From Flavobacteriales bacterium UBA3364 (GTDB lineage Bacteria > Bacteroidota > Bacteroidia > Flavobacteriales_F > PHOS-HE28): 30,838 nucleotides of DNA. Positions 15,393 through 24,142 of the stretch are shown here, in pieces. The translations under genes were made by a program, and so were the position numbers. Each line of letters starts with the position of its first letter. Within the stretch, counting starts at the first letter, position 1. Below the pieces are notes generated by a model that saw nothing but the letters and a program-made list of their open reading frames with translations, was not told the origin of the DNA and did not search any database. The stretch spans positions 385-31,222 of the forward strand of contig DEQO01000078.1 of assembly GCA_002360495.1 (NCBI GenBank). The letters run 5' to 3'.

Positions 15393-15950
15393 ATGTCAGC
15401 CCGCACCAGACCCATCACCACCACGGAGGGCACCAAGCCCTTCTCCTTCAGCGAGGCTGGCCTGGCCGAATGCAAGGCGCTGATGGCCCGCTATCCCGAG
15501 GGCCGCAGCAAGAGCGCGTTGATCCCGATCCTCCACGTCGCACAAGCAGAGAACGACGGTTGGCTCAGCGTGAACGCGATGGACGCCGTGGCGCAGGTCA
15601 TGGGTCTCCGTCACATAGAGGTTTACGAAGTGGCCAGCTTCTACAGCATGTTCAACCTGCACCCGGTGGGCACCTACGTTCTCGACGTGTGCAGGACAAC
15701 ACCGTGCATGCTGCGGGGTAGCGACGACCTGATCACGCACCTCGAGAAGAAACTCGGCATCCATGCAGGTGAGACCACCAAGGATGGTATGTTCACCTTG
15801 AAAGGGGTGGAATGCCTCGGCAGTTGTGGAACGGCACCCATGCTGCAATGCGGCGCTCAGTTCCATGAGGACCTGACGATCGAGAAAGCCGATGCGTTGA
15901 TCGATCAGTTGCGTGCACGTAATTCACGGACCAACTACACGGATCGCTGA
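15393..15950 (+). CDS. nuoE: NuoE, NADH-quinone oxidoreductase subunit E
   Basis: A 185-residue 24-kDa-type thioredoxin-fold subunit carrying the 2Fe-2S cluster N1a. Four ligands are in the family spacing: Cys100 and Cys105 (DVCRTTPC), Cys141 and Cys145 (ECLGSC). The N-terminal helical part contains the conserved IPILHVAQAENDGWLS and VYEVASFYSMF. The start at 15393 lies 54 bases after element C. The stop overlaps the nuoF ATG by one base (TGATG). Because element C precedes it, nuoE-N could in principle use a secondary promoter; I see no convincing box in 15339-15392. Confidence 0.96.
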   Translation: MSARTRPITTTEGTKPFSFSEAGLAECKALMARYPEGRSKSALIPILHVAQAENDGWLSVNAMDAVAQVMGLRHIEVYEVASFYSMFNLHPVGTYVLDVCRTTPCMLRGSDDLITHLEKKLGIHAGETTKDGMFTLKGVECLGSCGTAPMLQCGAQFHEDLTIEKADALIDQLRARNSRTNYTDR

Positions 15951-17305
15951 TGGGCCGCAAACTTCTCTTCGAACATATCGACAAACCCGGCATCCGTGGG
16001 CTGGAAGGTTACCGTGCGAACGGTGGTTACCGCAGCGTGGAGAAGGCGCTGAAGACCCTGAGCCCCGAGGCCGTGCTGGAGGAAGTGAAGAAGAGCGGCC
16101 TGCGCGGTCGCGGAGGCGCCGGTTTCCCCACGGGCATGAAATGGAGCTTTCTCGCGAAGCCCGAAGGCGTGCCACGCTACCTCGTAGTGAACGCCGACGA
16201 AAGCGAGCCCGGCACCTTCAAGGACCGCTACCTGATGGAGCGGATCCCGCACATCCTCATCGAAGGCATGATCACGTCGAGTTTCGCGCTCGGTGCCAAA
16301 GTGAGTTACATCTACATCAGAGGTGAGTACTTCTACGTCGCCCGGATCATGGAACAAGCCATTGCGGAAGCAAGGGCTGCGGGCTGGCTTGGGAAGAATA
16401 TCCTCGGCAGCGGCTTCGATCACGATATCCACGTTCAGGTCGGCGCAGGCGCCTACATCTGCGGCGAAGAGACCGCCCTGCTGGAAAGCCTGGAAGGCAA
16501 ACGTGGCAACCCGCGCATCAAGCCGCCTTTCCCTGCGGTGAAAGGACTTTACGACTGCCCCACGGTGGTGAACAACGTGGAGACCATCGCAGCCGTGGTG
16601 CCCATCGTGAACGACGGTGGTGAGGAGTACGCCAAGATCGGCATCGGCAAGAGCACTGGAACGAAGCTCATCAGCGCTGGCGGCAACATCAAGCGCCCCG
16701 GCGTGTACGAGATCGACCTCGGCGTCACTTGCGACGAGTTCATCAACAGCGATGAATACTGCGGCGGTGTGGATGGCCGCGCCTTCAAGGCCGTGGTGCC
16801 GGGCGGCAGCAGCGTGCCCATCGTCCCATACGAGCTTTTCCTGAAAACCCCCGCCGGCGAGAACCGCCTGATGACCTACGAGAGCCTCAGCGAAGGCGGC
16901 TTCGCACAGGGCACGATGATGGGCTCCGGTGGTTTCTATGCCTACAACGACGCCCAGTGCATCGTACGCAGCACCTGGAACCACACCCGTTTCTACCATC
17001 ACGAGAGTTGCGGCCAGTGCAGTCCCTGCCGTGAGGGCACCGGCTGGATGGAGAAGGTCCTGCACCGCTTGGAACATGGCGAAGGCCGCACCGAGGACAT
17101 CGATCTGCTCTGGGACATCCAACGGAAGATCGAGGGCAACACCATCTGCCCGTTGGGCGATGCAGCGGCCTGGCCAGTGGCCTCAGCGATCCGCCATTTC
17201 CGCGATGAGTTCGAATACCACGTTACCCACAGGGAAAAAGTGAAGGACCCGAAGCATTTTGCACGGGAACCTTTCCGCAAGAGTGCCAAATTCGCGACCG
17301 CTTAA
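15950..17305 (+). CDS. nuoF: NuoF, NADH-quinone oxidoreductase subunit F (NADH/FMN-binding)
   Basis: A 451-residue 51-kDa-type subunit where NADH reduces FMN and cluster N3. The FMN/NADH loop GRGGAGFPTGMKWSF begins at residue 53, NADESEPGTFKDR at 81, the second glycine-rich stretch GAGAYICGEETALLESLEG near 165-183, and the 4Fe-4S ligands are Cys354, Cys357, Cys360 and Cys400 (SCGQCSPCREG and NTICPLGD). Full length. It is coupled to nuoE by one-base overlap, and three bases separate it from nuoG. Confidence 0.97.
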   Translation: MGRKLLFEHIDKPGIRGLEGYRANGGYRSVEKALKTLSPEAVLEEVKKSGLRGRGGAGFPTGMKWSFLAKPEGVPRYLVVNADESEPGTFKDRYLMERIPHILIEGMITSSFALGAKVSYIYIRGEYFYVARIMEQAIAEARAAGWLGKNILGSGFDHDIHVQVGAGAYICGEETALLESLEGKRGNPRIKPPFPAVKGLYDCPTVVNNVETIAAVVPIVNDGGEEYAKIGIGKSTGTKLISAGGNIKRPGVYEIDLGVTCDEFINSDEYCGGVDGRAFKAVVPGGSSVPIVPYELFLKTPAGENRLMTYESLSEGGFAQGTMMGSGGFYAYNDAQCIVRSTWNHTRFYHHESCGQCSPCREGTGWMEKVLHRLEHGEGRTEDIDLLWDIQRKIEGNTICPLGDAAAWPVASAIRHFRDEFEYHVTHREKVKDPKHFAREPFRKSAKFATA

Positions 17306-17308
17306 GCA

Positions 17309-18325
17309 ATGGCCAAGGTCACCATAGATGGCGTGATGATCGAAGTCCCCGATGGGACCACGATACTGCAGGCCGCACGCATGATCGGCGAGCGCAACAA
17401 GGCGGACCGCCATGTGGTACCCCCGGCGATGTGCTACTACACCTCGCTGAAGACAAGCGGCGGGTACTGCCGCACCTGCATCGTGAAGGTGACCAAGGGT
17501 AGCGACAAGGACCCGCGCCCCATGCCCAAACCGGTGGCCAGCTGCCGCACGGCCGTGATGGACGGTATGGAGGTGGCCAACACCACCGACCCCGGCCTGG
17601 TGGATGCCCGCAATGGCGTGGTGGAGATGCTGCTGATCAATCACCCGCTGGATTGCCCCATTTGCGATCAGGCCGGTGAGTGCCACTTGCAGGACCTGAG
17701 CTACGAGAACGGAAAGGAAGCCAGCCGCTACGAATTCGAGCGACGCACCTTCGACCCGATCGACATCGGCGACACGATCAAGCTGCACATGACGCGCTGC
17801 ATCCTCTGCTACCGCTGCGTGAAAGTGGGCGAGCAACTGACGGATGGCCGTGTGCACGGCGTGATCAACCGGGGCGATGTGGCCGAGATCAGCACCTACA
17901 TCCAGAACGCGATCGAGAACGATTTCAGCGGGAACATGATCGATGTCTGCCCCGTGGGTGCATTGACCGATCGGACCTTCCGCTTCGCCAGTCGTGTGTG
18001 GTTCACCAAGCCAGTGAACGCGCATCGCAACTGCGGGAATCCAAGGTGCAATGGCCATGTGGTGCTCTGGTTGAAAGGCAATGAAGTCCTGCGCGTCACC
18101 GGCCGCAAGGACATGTGGGGCGAAGTGGAAAGCTTCATCTGCAACACCTGCCGTTTCGATAAGAAGGACCTCGCCGCCTGGACGGTGGAAGGCCCGCGCC
18201 AGATCGATCGCCACAGCGTGATCAACCAGGGCCACTACAACCTGGAGCGCAAACAGGCCTTGCTCACCAGCCCAGCACCAAACGTGCCTGAGCTGGCCAA
18301 ACGCAAAGAACTCAAGGACCGATGA
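17309..18325 (+). CDS. nuoG: NuoG, short form (iron-sulfur domains only)
   Basis: A 338-residue NuoG, much shorter than the roughly 900 residues of E. coli NuoG. The N-terminal 2Fe-2S domain has Cys42, Cys54, Cys57, Cys79. The His/Cys 4Fe-4S site follows (His112, Cys116, Cys119, Cys125), then CxxCxxC at Cys164, 167, 170 with Cys214 in DVCPVGA. After this, Cys242, Cys247, Cys278 and Cys281 suggest a remnant of the next Fe4S4 domain, and the molybdopterin-oxidoreductase body is absent. The reading ends cleanly and overlaps nuoH by four bases (ATGA), so this is not a frameshift. To my knowledge a short NuoG is usual in Bacteroidota. It passes electrons from NuoF to NuoI. Confidence 0.93.
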   Translation: MAKVTIDGVMIEVPDGTTILQAARMIGERNKADRHVVPPAMCYYTSLKTSGGYCRTCIVKVTKGSDKDPRPMPKPVASCRTAVMDGMEVANTTDPGLVDARNGVVEMLLINHPLDCPICDQAGECHLQDLSYENGKEASRYEFERRTFDPIDIGDTIKLHMTRCILCYRCVKVGEQLTDGRVHGVINRGDVAEISTYIQNAIENDFSGNMIDVCPVGALTDRTFRFASRVWFTKPVNAHRNCGNPRCNGHVVLWLKGNEVLRVTGRKDMWGEVESFICNTCRFDKKDLAAWTVEGPRQIDRHSVINQGHYNLERKQALLTSPAPNVPELAKRKELKDR

Positions 18326-19332
18326 TCACCACCGCCATTTTCCTGTTGGTGCTCTTCGTGGTCACGCTCACCGTGGCGGCGTACAGTACGTATGGCGAGC
18401 GCAAAGTGGCGGCATTCCTGCAAGATCGCATCGGCCCTAACCGCGCTGGTCCGTTCGGCATCCTGCAACCGCTCGCCGATGGTGGCAAGATGTTCATGAA
18501 GGAGGACTTCGTGCCGGCCACCGCGAACCGCAAGCTTTTCTTCCTCGGCCCCGCCATCGCCATGACCACCGCACTGCTCACCGGCGTGGTGATCCCCTGG
18601 GGCGGTGAACTGACCGTCTTCGGCACCACGCTGAACCTGCAAGGCACGGATCCTGAGATCGGCATCCTGTACGTCTTCGCGATGGTCAGCATCGGTGTGT
18701 ACGGCATCATGCTCGGCGGTTGGGCCAGCAACAACAAGTTCGCCCTGCTCGGTGCTGTTCGCGCTGCCGCTCAGATGGTGAGCTACGAATTAGGCATGGG
18801 CCTCAGCATCGTAGCGCTGGTGATGCTCACCGGGACGCTCAGCCTGAGCGGCATCGTCGAACACCAGATCGCACATGGTTGGGGCATTATCCAGCAACCG
18901 CTCGGCTTCCTCATCTTCATCGTTTGCGCCTTCGCCGAAACGAACCGTGCACCATTCGATATGCCGGAGTGCGAAACCGAACTCGTGGGCGGCTACCACA
19001 CCGAGTTCAGCAGCATGAAGCTGGGCTTCTTCCTCTTCGCTGAATACACGAACATGTTCATCAGCAGCGCGGTGATCGCCACGTTGTACTTCGGTGGCTA
19101 CCATGTGCCCGGCCTGGATAAGTTAGGCCTCGATCCGAACCTCGCGACCATCATCGGAGTGGGGGCCATGTTCGCGAAGACATTCTTCTTCATCTTCTTC
19201 TTCATGTGGGTGCGTTGGTCCATCCCGCGTTTCCGCTTCGACCAATTGATGAACCTCGGGTGGAAGACCTTGATCCCCCTGGGCATCTTCAACATCGTGC
19301 TCACCGGTAGCATCTATTACCTGCTGAAGTGA
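18322..19332 (+). CDS. nuoH: NuoH, NADH-quinone oxidoreductase subunit H
   Basis: A 336-residue membrane subunit at the quinone-arm junction, with about eight helices. Conserved parts are YGERKVAAFLQDRIGPNRAGPFGILQPLADGGKMFMKED in the first cytoplasmic loop, the FAETNRAPFDMPECETELVGGYHTEFSSMKLGFFLFAEY loop, and RWSIPRFRFDQLMNLGWK near the C-terminus. These define the channel to the quinone site. The overlap with nuoG is four bases; its stop TGA shares a base with the ATG of nuoI. Confidence 0.97.
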   Translation: MITTAIFLLVLFVVTLTVAAYSTYGERKVAAFLQDRIGPNRAGPFGILQPLADGGKMFMKEDFVPATANRKLFFLGPAIAMTTALLTGVVIPWGGELTVFGTTLNLQGTDPEIGILYVFAMVSIGVYGIMLGGWASNNKFALLGAVRAAAQMVSYELGMGLSIVALVMLTGTLSLSGIVEHQIAHGWGIIQQPLGFLIFIVCAFAETNRAPFDMPECETELVGGYHTEFSSMKLGFFLFAEYTNMFISSAVIATLYFGGYHVPGLDKLGLDPNLATIIGVGAMFAKTFFFIFFFMWVRWSIPRFRFDQLMNLGWKTLIPLGIFNIVLTGSIYYLLK

Positions 19333-19922
19333 TGAGCACCGCGATGCAACCCCTGACGAACCGGTCGCGCGTGGTGAGCGACAAGAAGATGACGTTCATG
19401 GAGCGCATCTACCTCCCGTCGATCGTCGGTGGCCTGCTCATCACCATCAAACACTTCTTCCGCACCAAACGTCCCACGATCCAATACCCGGAAAAGAAGC
19501 GGCCGATCGCGGCGGTCTACCGTGGCCAGCACGTGTTGAAGCGCGACGAGAAGGGCCGTGAACGTTGCACCGCCTGCGGATTGTGCGCCGTGGCCTGTCC
19601 GGCCGAGGCGATCACCATGGTGAGCGGTGAACGCAAGAAGGGTGAGGAGCATTTGTACCGCGAAGAGAAGTACGCCACGGTATACGAGATCGATATGCTG
19701 CGCTGCATCTACTGCGGCGATTGCGAGGAAGCGTGTCCCAAAGAGGCGATCTTCCTCACCGACCGGATCGTGCAAGCGGACTACCTGCGCATGCCCTTCG
19801 TGTTCGGCAAGGACGAGCTGGTGGAGCCGATGGATCCCGCGAAACGCATAGACATAAGCAAGCGCCAGACGCCGGACGTGTTGAAGTTCAAACAAGAGAA
19901 GCGCCACGCGCACAACCGTTGA
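19332..19922 (+). CDS. nuoI: NuoI, NADH-quinone oxidoreductase subunit I
   Basis: A 196-residue 8Fe ferredoxin-type subunit carrying clusters N6a and N6b. Ligands are Cys79, 82, 85, 89 (CTACGLCAVACP) and Cys125, 128, 131, 135 (CIYCGDCEEACP). The N-terminal 45 residues include an amphipathic segment that anchors it to NuoH. I choose the ATG at 19332, which overlaps the nuoH stop (TGATG); a GTG one codon earlier (19329) is possible. The basic C-terminal tail is ordinary for Bacteroidota. The stop overlaps the nuoJ start by one base. Confidence 0.96.
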   Translation: MSTAMQPLTNRSRVVSDKKMTFMERIYLPSIVGGLLITIKHFFRTKRPTIQYPEKKRPIAAVYRGQHVLKRDEKGRERCTACGLCAVACPAEAITMVSGERKKGEEHLYREEKYATVYEIDMLRCIYCGDCEEACPKEAIFLTDRIVQADYLRMPFVFGKDELVEPMDPAKRIDISKRQTPDVLKFKQEKRHAHNR

Positions 19923-20479
19923 TGCTCGCCCTCTTCTACCTCTTCGCGGCGATCAGCGTCATCAGCGCGCTGATCGTGGTGAGCGCGCGCAGCCCCATCA
20001 ACAGCGTGATCGCGTTGGTGGTTTGTTTCCTCAGTATCGCGGGGCACTATGTCCTGTTGAACGCGCAGTTCCTGGCCATGGTACACATCATCGTTTACAC
20101 CGGAGCGATCATGGTGTTGTTCCTCTTCGTGATCATGCTCTTGAACCTGAACAAGGCGACGGAGCCGATGAAGAGCCTCGGCACACGCATCGCGGCCGTA
20201 GTGGCTGGCGGTTTGTTCTTCCTCACGCTGGTGGCCGCCATCCGACATGGCATCACCGTACGACCCTCGAACGAATTCGATGCGGGCGTCGGCCTGGTGC
20301 GCAGCGTCGGCATGTCGCTCTTCAATGAATTCCTGCTGCCCTTCGAAGTGAGCAGCGTGCTGTTCCTCAGCGCCATGGTCGGCGTTGTGATGCTCGGCAA
20401 GAAGGAAGCGGTCCTGGCGGCTTCGTCCGCACCTGTTGAACCCTTGACCGCGGCCGAGCTGGAGCGCCGGAAAGCGTGA
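19922..20479 (+). CDS. nuoJ: NuoJ, NADH-quinone oxidoreductase subunit J
   Basis: A 185-residue, five-helix membrane subunit next to NuoA and NuoK. Diagnostic segments are SARSPINSVIALVVCFLSIAGHYVLLNAQFLAMVHIIVYTGAIMVLFLFVIMLLN in the first 75 residues, including the helix-3 GAIMVLFLFVIMLL motif whose pi-bulge gates proton movement in other complexes I. The last helix EVSSVLFLSAMVGVVMLGKKE is near residue 145. The ATG at 19922 shares a base with the nuoI stop; longer in-frame reading upstream overlaps nuoI and is rejected. Confidence 0.95.
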   Translation: MLALFYLFAAISVISALIVVSARSPINSVIALVVCFLSIAGHYVLLNAQFLAMVHIIVYTGAIMVLFLFVIMLLNLNKATEPMKSLGTRIAAVVAGGLFFLTLVAAIRHGITVRPSNEFDAGVGLVRSVGMSLFNEFLLPFEVSSVLFLSAMVGVVMLGKKEAVLAASSAPVEPLTAAELERRKA

Positions 20480-20481
20480 CC

Positions 20482-20814
20482 ATGGAACAAGGCATCATCA
20501 CCGCCATCCGTGTTGTGCCGCTGGAGCACTACCTCGTGTTGTGTTTCCTGCTCTTCAGTATCGGCGTGGCCGGTGTGGTATTCCGCCGCAACACGATCAT
20601 CATCCTGATGTGCCTTGAGCTGATGTTCAACAGCGTGAACCTGCTGCTTACGGCCTTCAGCGCCTACCACAGCGATCCGCGCGCGCAGGTCTTCGTGTTC
20701 TTCATCATGCTCGTGGCCGCTGCGGAGGTCACCGTGGGCCTGGCGATCCTGGTGATGATGAAACGGAACGTGGATAGCGTTGACGTGAACCAATTGAACC
20801 GCCTGAAAGGATGA
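20482..20814 (+). CDS. nuoK: NuoK, NADH-quinone oxidoreductase subunit K
   Basis: A 110-residue three-helix subunit homologous to MrpC. The conserved acidic residue in helix 2 is in MCLELMFNSVNLLL, and a second in helix 3 is in AAAEVTVGLAILVMMKRN; both are key to proton transfer. The ATG at 20482 is chosen; a GTG at 20476 would add two residues and overlap nuoJ by four bases as at other junctions, so either may be used. It overlaps nuoL by four bases (ATGA). Confidence 0.95.
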   Translation: MEQGIITAIRVVPLEHYLVLCFLLFSIGVAGVVFRRNTIIILMCLELMFNSVNLLLTAFSAYHSDPRAQVFVFFIMLVAAAEVTVGLAILVMMKRNVDSVDVNQLNRLKG

Positions 20815-22697
20815 GGACGGATCTACTGACCATCCTTGTTCCTGTGCTCCCGTTGGTGGGTGCGATCATTCTCGCTTCGTTGCGCAGGAAGCTCAGCGCG
20901 AACGTTGCCGGGGGACTGGCCACTGCGTTGATCGCATCGTCGTTCGTTGCAAGCGTTGTCCTCTTCATGGGATTCGAGGCAAGCACCGGGGGACGCACGG
21001 TCCACATGCTGGACTGGATCAGCGTAGGCGGCATGGACATCCCACTGGCATTGCGCATCGATGCGCTCTCGCTCACGATGATGTTGATCGTCACGGGCAT
21101 CGGCTCGTTGATCCACCTCTACTCCATCGGCTACATGCACGAAGACGAGCGCGCGCCCACCTTCTTCGCGCAGCTGAACCTCTTCAGTTTCGCCATGCTG
21201 ATGCTGGTGATGGGCAGCAACTTCCTGATCACCTTCATCGGTTGGGAAGGCGTGGGTCTGTGCAGCTACCTGCTGATCGGCTTCTGGTACAAGACCCCTG
21301 AATACAACTACGCGGCACGCAAGGCCTTCGTCATGAACCGCATCGGCGATGTGGGCATGGTGCTCGCGATGGTCCTTCTGTTCGAACGCTTCGGTACGCT
21401 GGAATATGCCAGCATCATGGACATGGCCACCGGCGGAATGAACGATCCGCTGATGATCGCCGCCACGCTGTTCCTGTTCATCGGTGCGACAGGCAAGAGC
21501 GCGCAGCTTCCGTTGTTCACCTGGTTGCCCGACGCCATGGCCGGCCCCACACCCGTAAGCGCGTTGATCCACGCCGCGACGATGGTGACCGCCGGTATCT
21601 TCCTGATCGTACGCAGTTCGGTGCTGTTCGAATCGGCTCCGTTCACCAAGGACATCATCCTCTGGATCGGCACTGCCACGGCATTGATCGCGGCCAGTAT
21701 CGGTCTGTTCCAGAACGACATCAAGAAAGTGCTCGCGTATTCCACGGTGAGCCAACTCGGCTACATGTTCGTGGCGCTGGGGATGGGAGCATATAGCGCG
21801 GCGATGTTCCACGTGACCACCCACGCGTTCTTCAAAGCATTGTTGTTCCTGGGAGCAGGGAGTGTGATCCACGCGCTGGGCGGCGAACAGGATATCCGCA
21901 GGATGGGTGGACTGAAGGGTTCGATCAAGATCACGTTCATCACCTTCTTCGTCGGTACCATAGCCATCTCCGGCCTTCCGTTGATGAGCGGCTTCTTCAG
22001 CAAGGACCTGATCATGGCCTACGGCTTCCAGCACTCGCCGGTGTTGTTCGGCCTGTTGCTGTTCGGCGCGCTGCTCACCACGTTCTACATGTTCCGCCTG
22101 CTGTTCCTCGTGTTCTACGGCACCTATCGCGGTAAGGCACATCCGCACGAAAGTCCATTGACCATGACCATCCCGTTGATGGTGCTCGCGGTGCTGAGCG
22201 TGATCGGCGGTCTGCTGAACCTGCCGCACCTCTTCGGCGGTCACGAACCGATGAAGCACTTCCTGGAGACCGCCGCCGACGCGATCCGCTACGAACACCT
22301 CGGACTGAGCGCGACCACGGAATGGACCCTGATGGGCATTACCACGGTCCTGGTCTTTACGACGATCGCCATGGCCTATGGCCGCTTCGCGAAGCGCGCA
22401 ACGCTGGAGGGTGCCGAAGCCGACATGCCGTTCCTCAAACGCTTGATCGCACAACGCTGGCGTTTGGATGAATTGTACGCTGCCCTGTTCGAGCGTCCGT
22501 ACGGCTGGATCAGCGCGCATCTCTTCACCACGGTGGAACGCCACGTGATGGTACCGGTGATGAACGGCGTTGGTGCGGCGGCCCTGGCCATGGGCGGTGT
22601 GGTGCGCAAACTGCAGACCGGCAATACGAGCTTCCATTTGCTGGCGATGTTGTGCGGCATGATCGTCTTCCTCCTCATCACCCTCATGAGCAACTGA
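20811..22697 (+). CDS. nuoL: NuoL, NADH-quinone oxidoreductase subunit L
   Basis: A 628-residue distal antiporter-like proton-pumping subunit. It has the expected roughly 16 helices with the core motifs FIGWEGVGLCSYLLIGFWY (Glu of helix 5), LPDAMAGPTPVSALIHAATMVTAG (helix 7-8 with broken helix) and FFKALLFLGAGSVIH. The C-terminal 120 residues carry the lateral amphipathic helix and the terminal membrane helix that clamps NuoM and NuoN. Length is normal. One base separates it from nuoM. Confidence 0.97.
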   Translation: MRTDLLTILVPVLPLVGAIILASLRRKLSANVAGGLATALIASSFVASVVLFMGFEASTGGRTVHMLDWISVGGMDIPLALRIDALSLTMMLIVTGIGSLIHLYSIGYMHEDERAPTFFAQLNLFSFAMLMLVMGSNFLITFIGWEGVGLCSYLLIGFWYKTPEYNYAARKAFVMNRIGDVGMVLAMVLLFERFGTLEYASIMDMATGGMNDPLMIAATLFLFIGATGKSAQLPLFTWLPDAMAGPTPVSALIHAATMVTAGIFLIVRSSVLFESAPFTKDIILWIGTATALIAASIGLFQNDIKKVLAYSTVSQLGYMFVALGMGAYSAAMFHVTTHAFFKALLFLGAGSVIHALGGEQDIRRMGGLKGSIKITFITFFVGTIAISGLPLMSGFFSKDLIMAYGFQHSPVLFGLLLFGALLTTFYMFRLLFLVFYGTYRGKAHPHESPLTMTIPLMVLAVLSVIGGLLNLPHLFGGHEPMKHFLETAADAIRYEHLGLSATTEWTLMGITTVLVFTTIAMAYGRFAKRATLEGAEADMPFLKRLIAQRWRLDELYAALFERPYGWISAHLFTTVERHVMVPVMNGVGAAALAMGGVVRKLQTGNTSFHLLAMLCGMIVFLLITLMSN

Positions 22698-22698
22698 G

Positions 22699-24141
22699 AT
22701 GATCGTCGCATTGCTCCTGCTCATCCCCTTCATCACCGCACTGGCGTTGATGTTCCTGCGGCCAACACAACAGGCGAAGAATGTGGCGTTGATCTCCACA
22801 CTGGCCTCGCTGGGCGTGGTTCTTTTCGCCTGGTCGGCCTACACCGGCGGCACCGTGATACACTACAACATGGACTGGGTCCCGTCGTGGGGCCTGCGTT
22901 TCGTGATGGGCTATGACGGTGTCGGCCTGTTGATGTTGATCCTCACCGCCATGGTATTCCCGTTCATCATCGCTGCGGGGTACGGTGAGAAACTGCAACA
23001 TCCATCGTTGGTCAATGCGCTTCTGCTCTTCACGCAGACCTTCCTTTTCGGTGTCTTCCTCGCGCAGAACACGCTCTTGTTCTACATCTTCTATGAGCTC
23101 TCGCTGATACCCGTCTTCTTCTTCCTGCTCTATTGGGGCGGCGAGCACCGTCGCGCGATCACGGTCAAGTTCTTCATCTACACCTTGCTGGGTGGATTGT
23201 CGTTGCTCTTCGGGATCATCTACTGTTTGGGCCAGGGCGAAGGTTTCAACGGTGACTTCGCGACGATCGGCTCGCTGAACATCCCGACCTCCGTTCAGAT
23301 CTGGTTGTTCTGGGTGCTCTTCCTCGCCTTCGCGATCAAGCTGCCGATCTTCCCCTTCCACAGCTGGCAGCCGGATACCTACGCCATGGCCCCGTTGCAG
23401 GGCACCATGGTACTCGGGGCGGTGATGTTGAAGATGGGCCTGTACGGGATCATCAAGATCGTACTGCCGATCGTTCCGCAGGGTGTGGTCCATTGGCAGG
23501 AGACGGTCATCCTTCTCGCATTGATCGGAGCCATTTACGGCGGCATCATCGCATTCCGTCAATCGGACCTGAAGCGGCTGATCGCGTTCTCGTCGTTGAG
23601 CCACGTCGGTCTGCTTTGTGCCGGCCTCTTTGCATGGAACAGCTACGGTGTGAGCGGTTCCCTCTACCAAGCCTTCGCGCATGCCCTGTTGGTGGTGTGC
23701 ATGCTGTACATCTCCGGCGCGATGAAGGAGCGGGTCGGCAGCAGTGAAATGGGCGCCATGGGCGGTTTGAAGGTCCGTACGCCACGATTGGCCGCCTTGT
23801 TCCTCCTTGTGCTCGCCAATGCGGTCGCGCTCCCGCTGACCCAGAGCTTCGTTGGCGAATGGCTGATGTTCGCGGGTCTGTGGCAGGTGAACGGTGGTCT
23901 CGCCCTCGCGGCGGTAAGTACCATCGTACTGGGCGCGATCTATATGCTCTTCGCTTACCAACGCGTGATGCTGGGTCCGGACAAATGGGCGTTGGAAATG
24001 ACCGATGCGACCACTCGCGATCACTTCGTACTCGTGCCTTTGATCGCCATCACACTTTTCCTGGGCGTGTATCCCGGCCCCATCCTCGAACTCGTGGATG
24101 TCCCTGTTCAACAACTGCTCTCGAGCCTATCGCTGAATTGA
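22699..24141 (+). CDS. nuoM: NuoM, NADH-quinone oxidoreductase subunit M
   Basis: A 480-residue antiporter-like proton pump subunit. The helix-5 glutamate is in FYIFYELSLIPVFFFLLYWGGEHRR, and the helix 7-8 region reads PIFPFHSWQPDTYAMAPLQGTMVLGAVMLKMGLYG. It differs from the E. coli-type PLHTWLPDAHxxAPTxGS but resembles the Bacteroidota form. SSLSHVGLLCAGLFAWN follows. It is one base downstream of nuoL and one base upstream of nuoN, so all three pump subunits are stoichiometrically coupled. Confidence 0.96.
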   Translation: MIVALLLLIPFITALALMFLRPTQQAKNVALISTLASLGVVLFAWSAYTGGTVIHYNMDWVPSWGLRFVMGYDGVGLLMLILTAMVFPFIIAAGYGEKLQHPSLVNALLLFTQTFLFGVFLAQNTLLFYIFYELSLIPVFFFLLYWGGEHRRAITVKFFIYTLLGGLSLLFGIIYCLGQGEGFNGDFATIGSLNIPTSVQIWLFWVLFLAFAIKLPIFPFHSWQPDTYAMAPLQGTMVLGAVMLKMGLYGIIKIVLPIVPQGVVHWQETVILLALIGAIYGGIIAFRQSDLKRLIAFSSLSHVGLLCAGLFAWNSYGVSGSLYQAFAHALLVVCMLYISGAMKERVGSSEMGAMGGLKVRTPRLAALFLLVLANAVALPLTQSFVGEWLMFAGLWQVNGGLALAAVSTIVLGAIYMLFAYQRVMLGPDKWALEMTDATTRDHFVLVPLIAITLFLGVYPGPILELVDVPVQQLLSSLSLN

Positions 24142-24142
24142 G

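Noticed and set aside
17309..18325. NuoG as a frameshifted or broken gene
   Set aside because: It ends cleanly with a four-base overlap to nuoH, and no remnant of a molybdopterin domain follows in any frame.
20823..22799. Very long open frame on the minus strand opposite nuoL
   Set aside because: It is the mirror of a GC-rich coding sequence: its product is dominated by His, Arg, Glu and Gln with no domain, and nuoL on the plus strand has all family motifs. The same applies to long minus-strand frames opposite accC (3872-5242), nuoD (13580-15010) and nuoM (22684-24114), and to plus-strand frames opposite the permease (27621-29081) and TPR gene (29365-30654).
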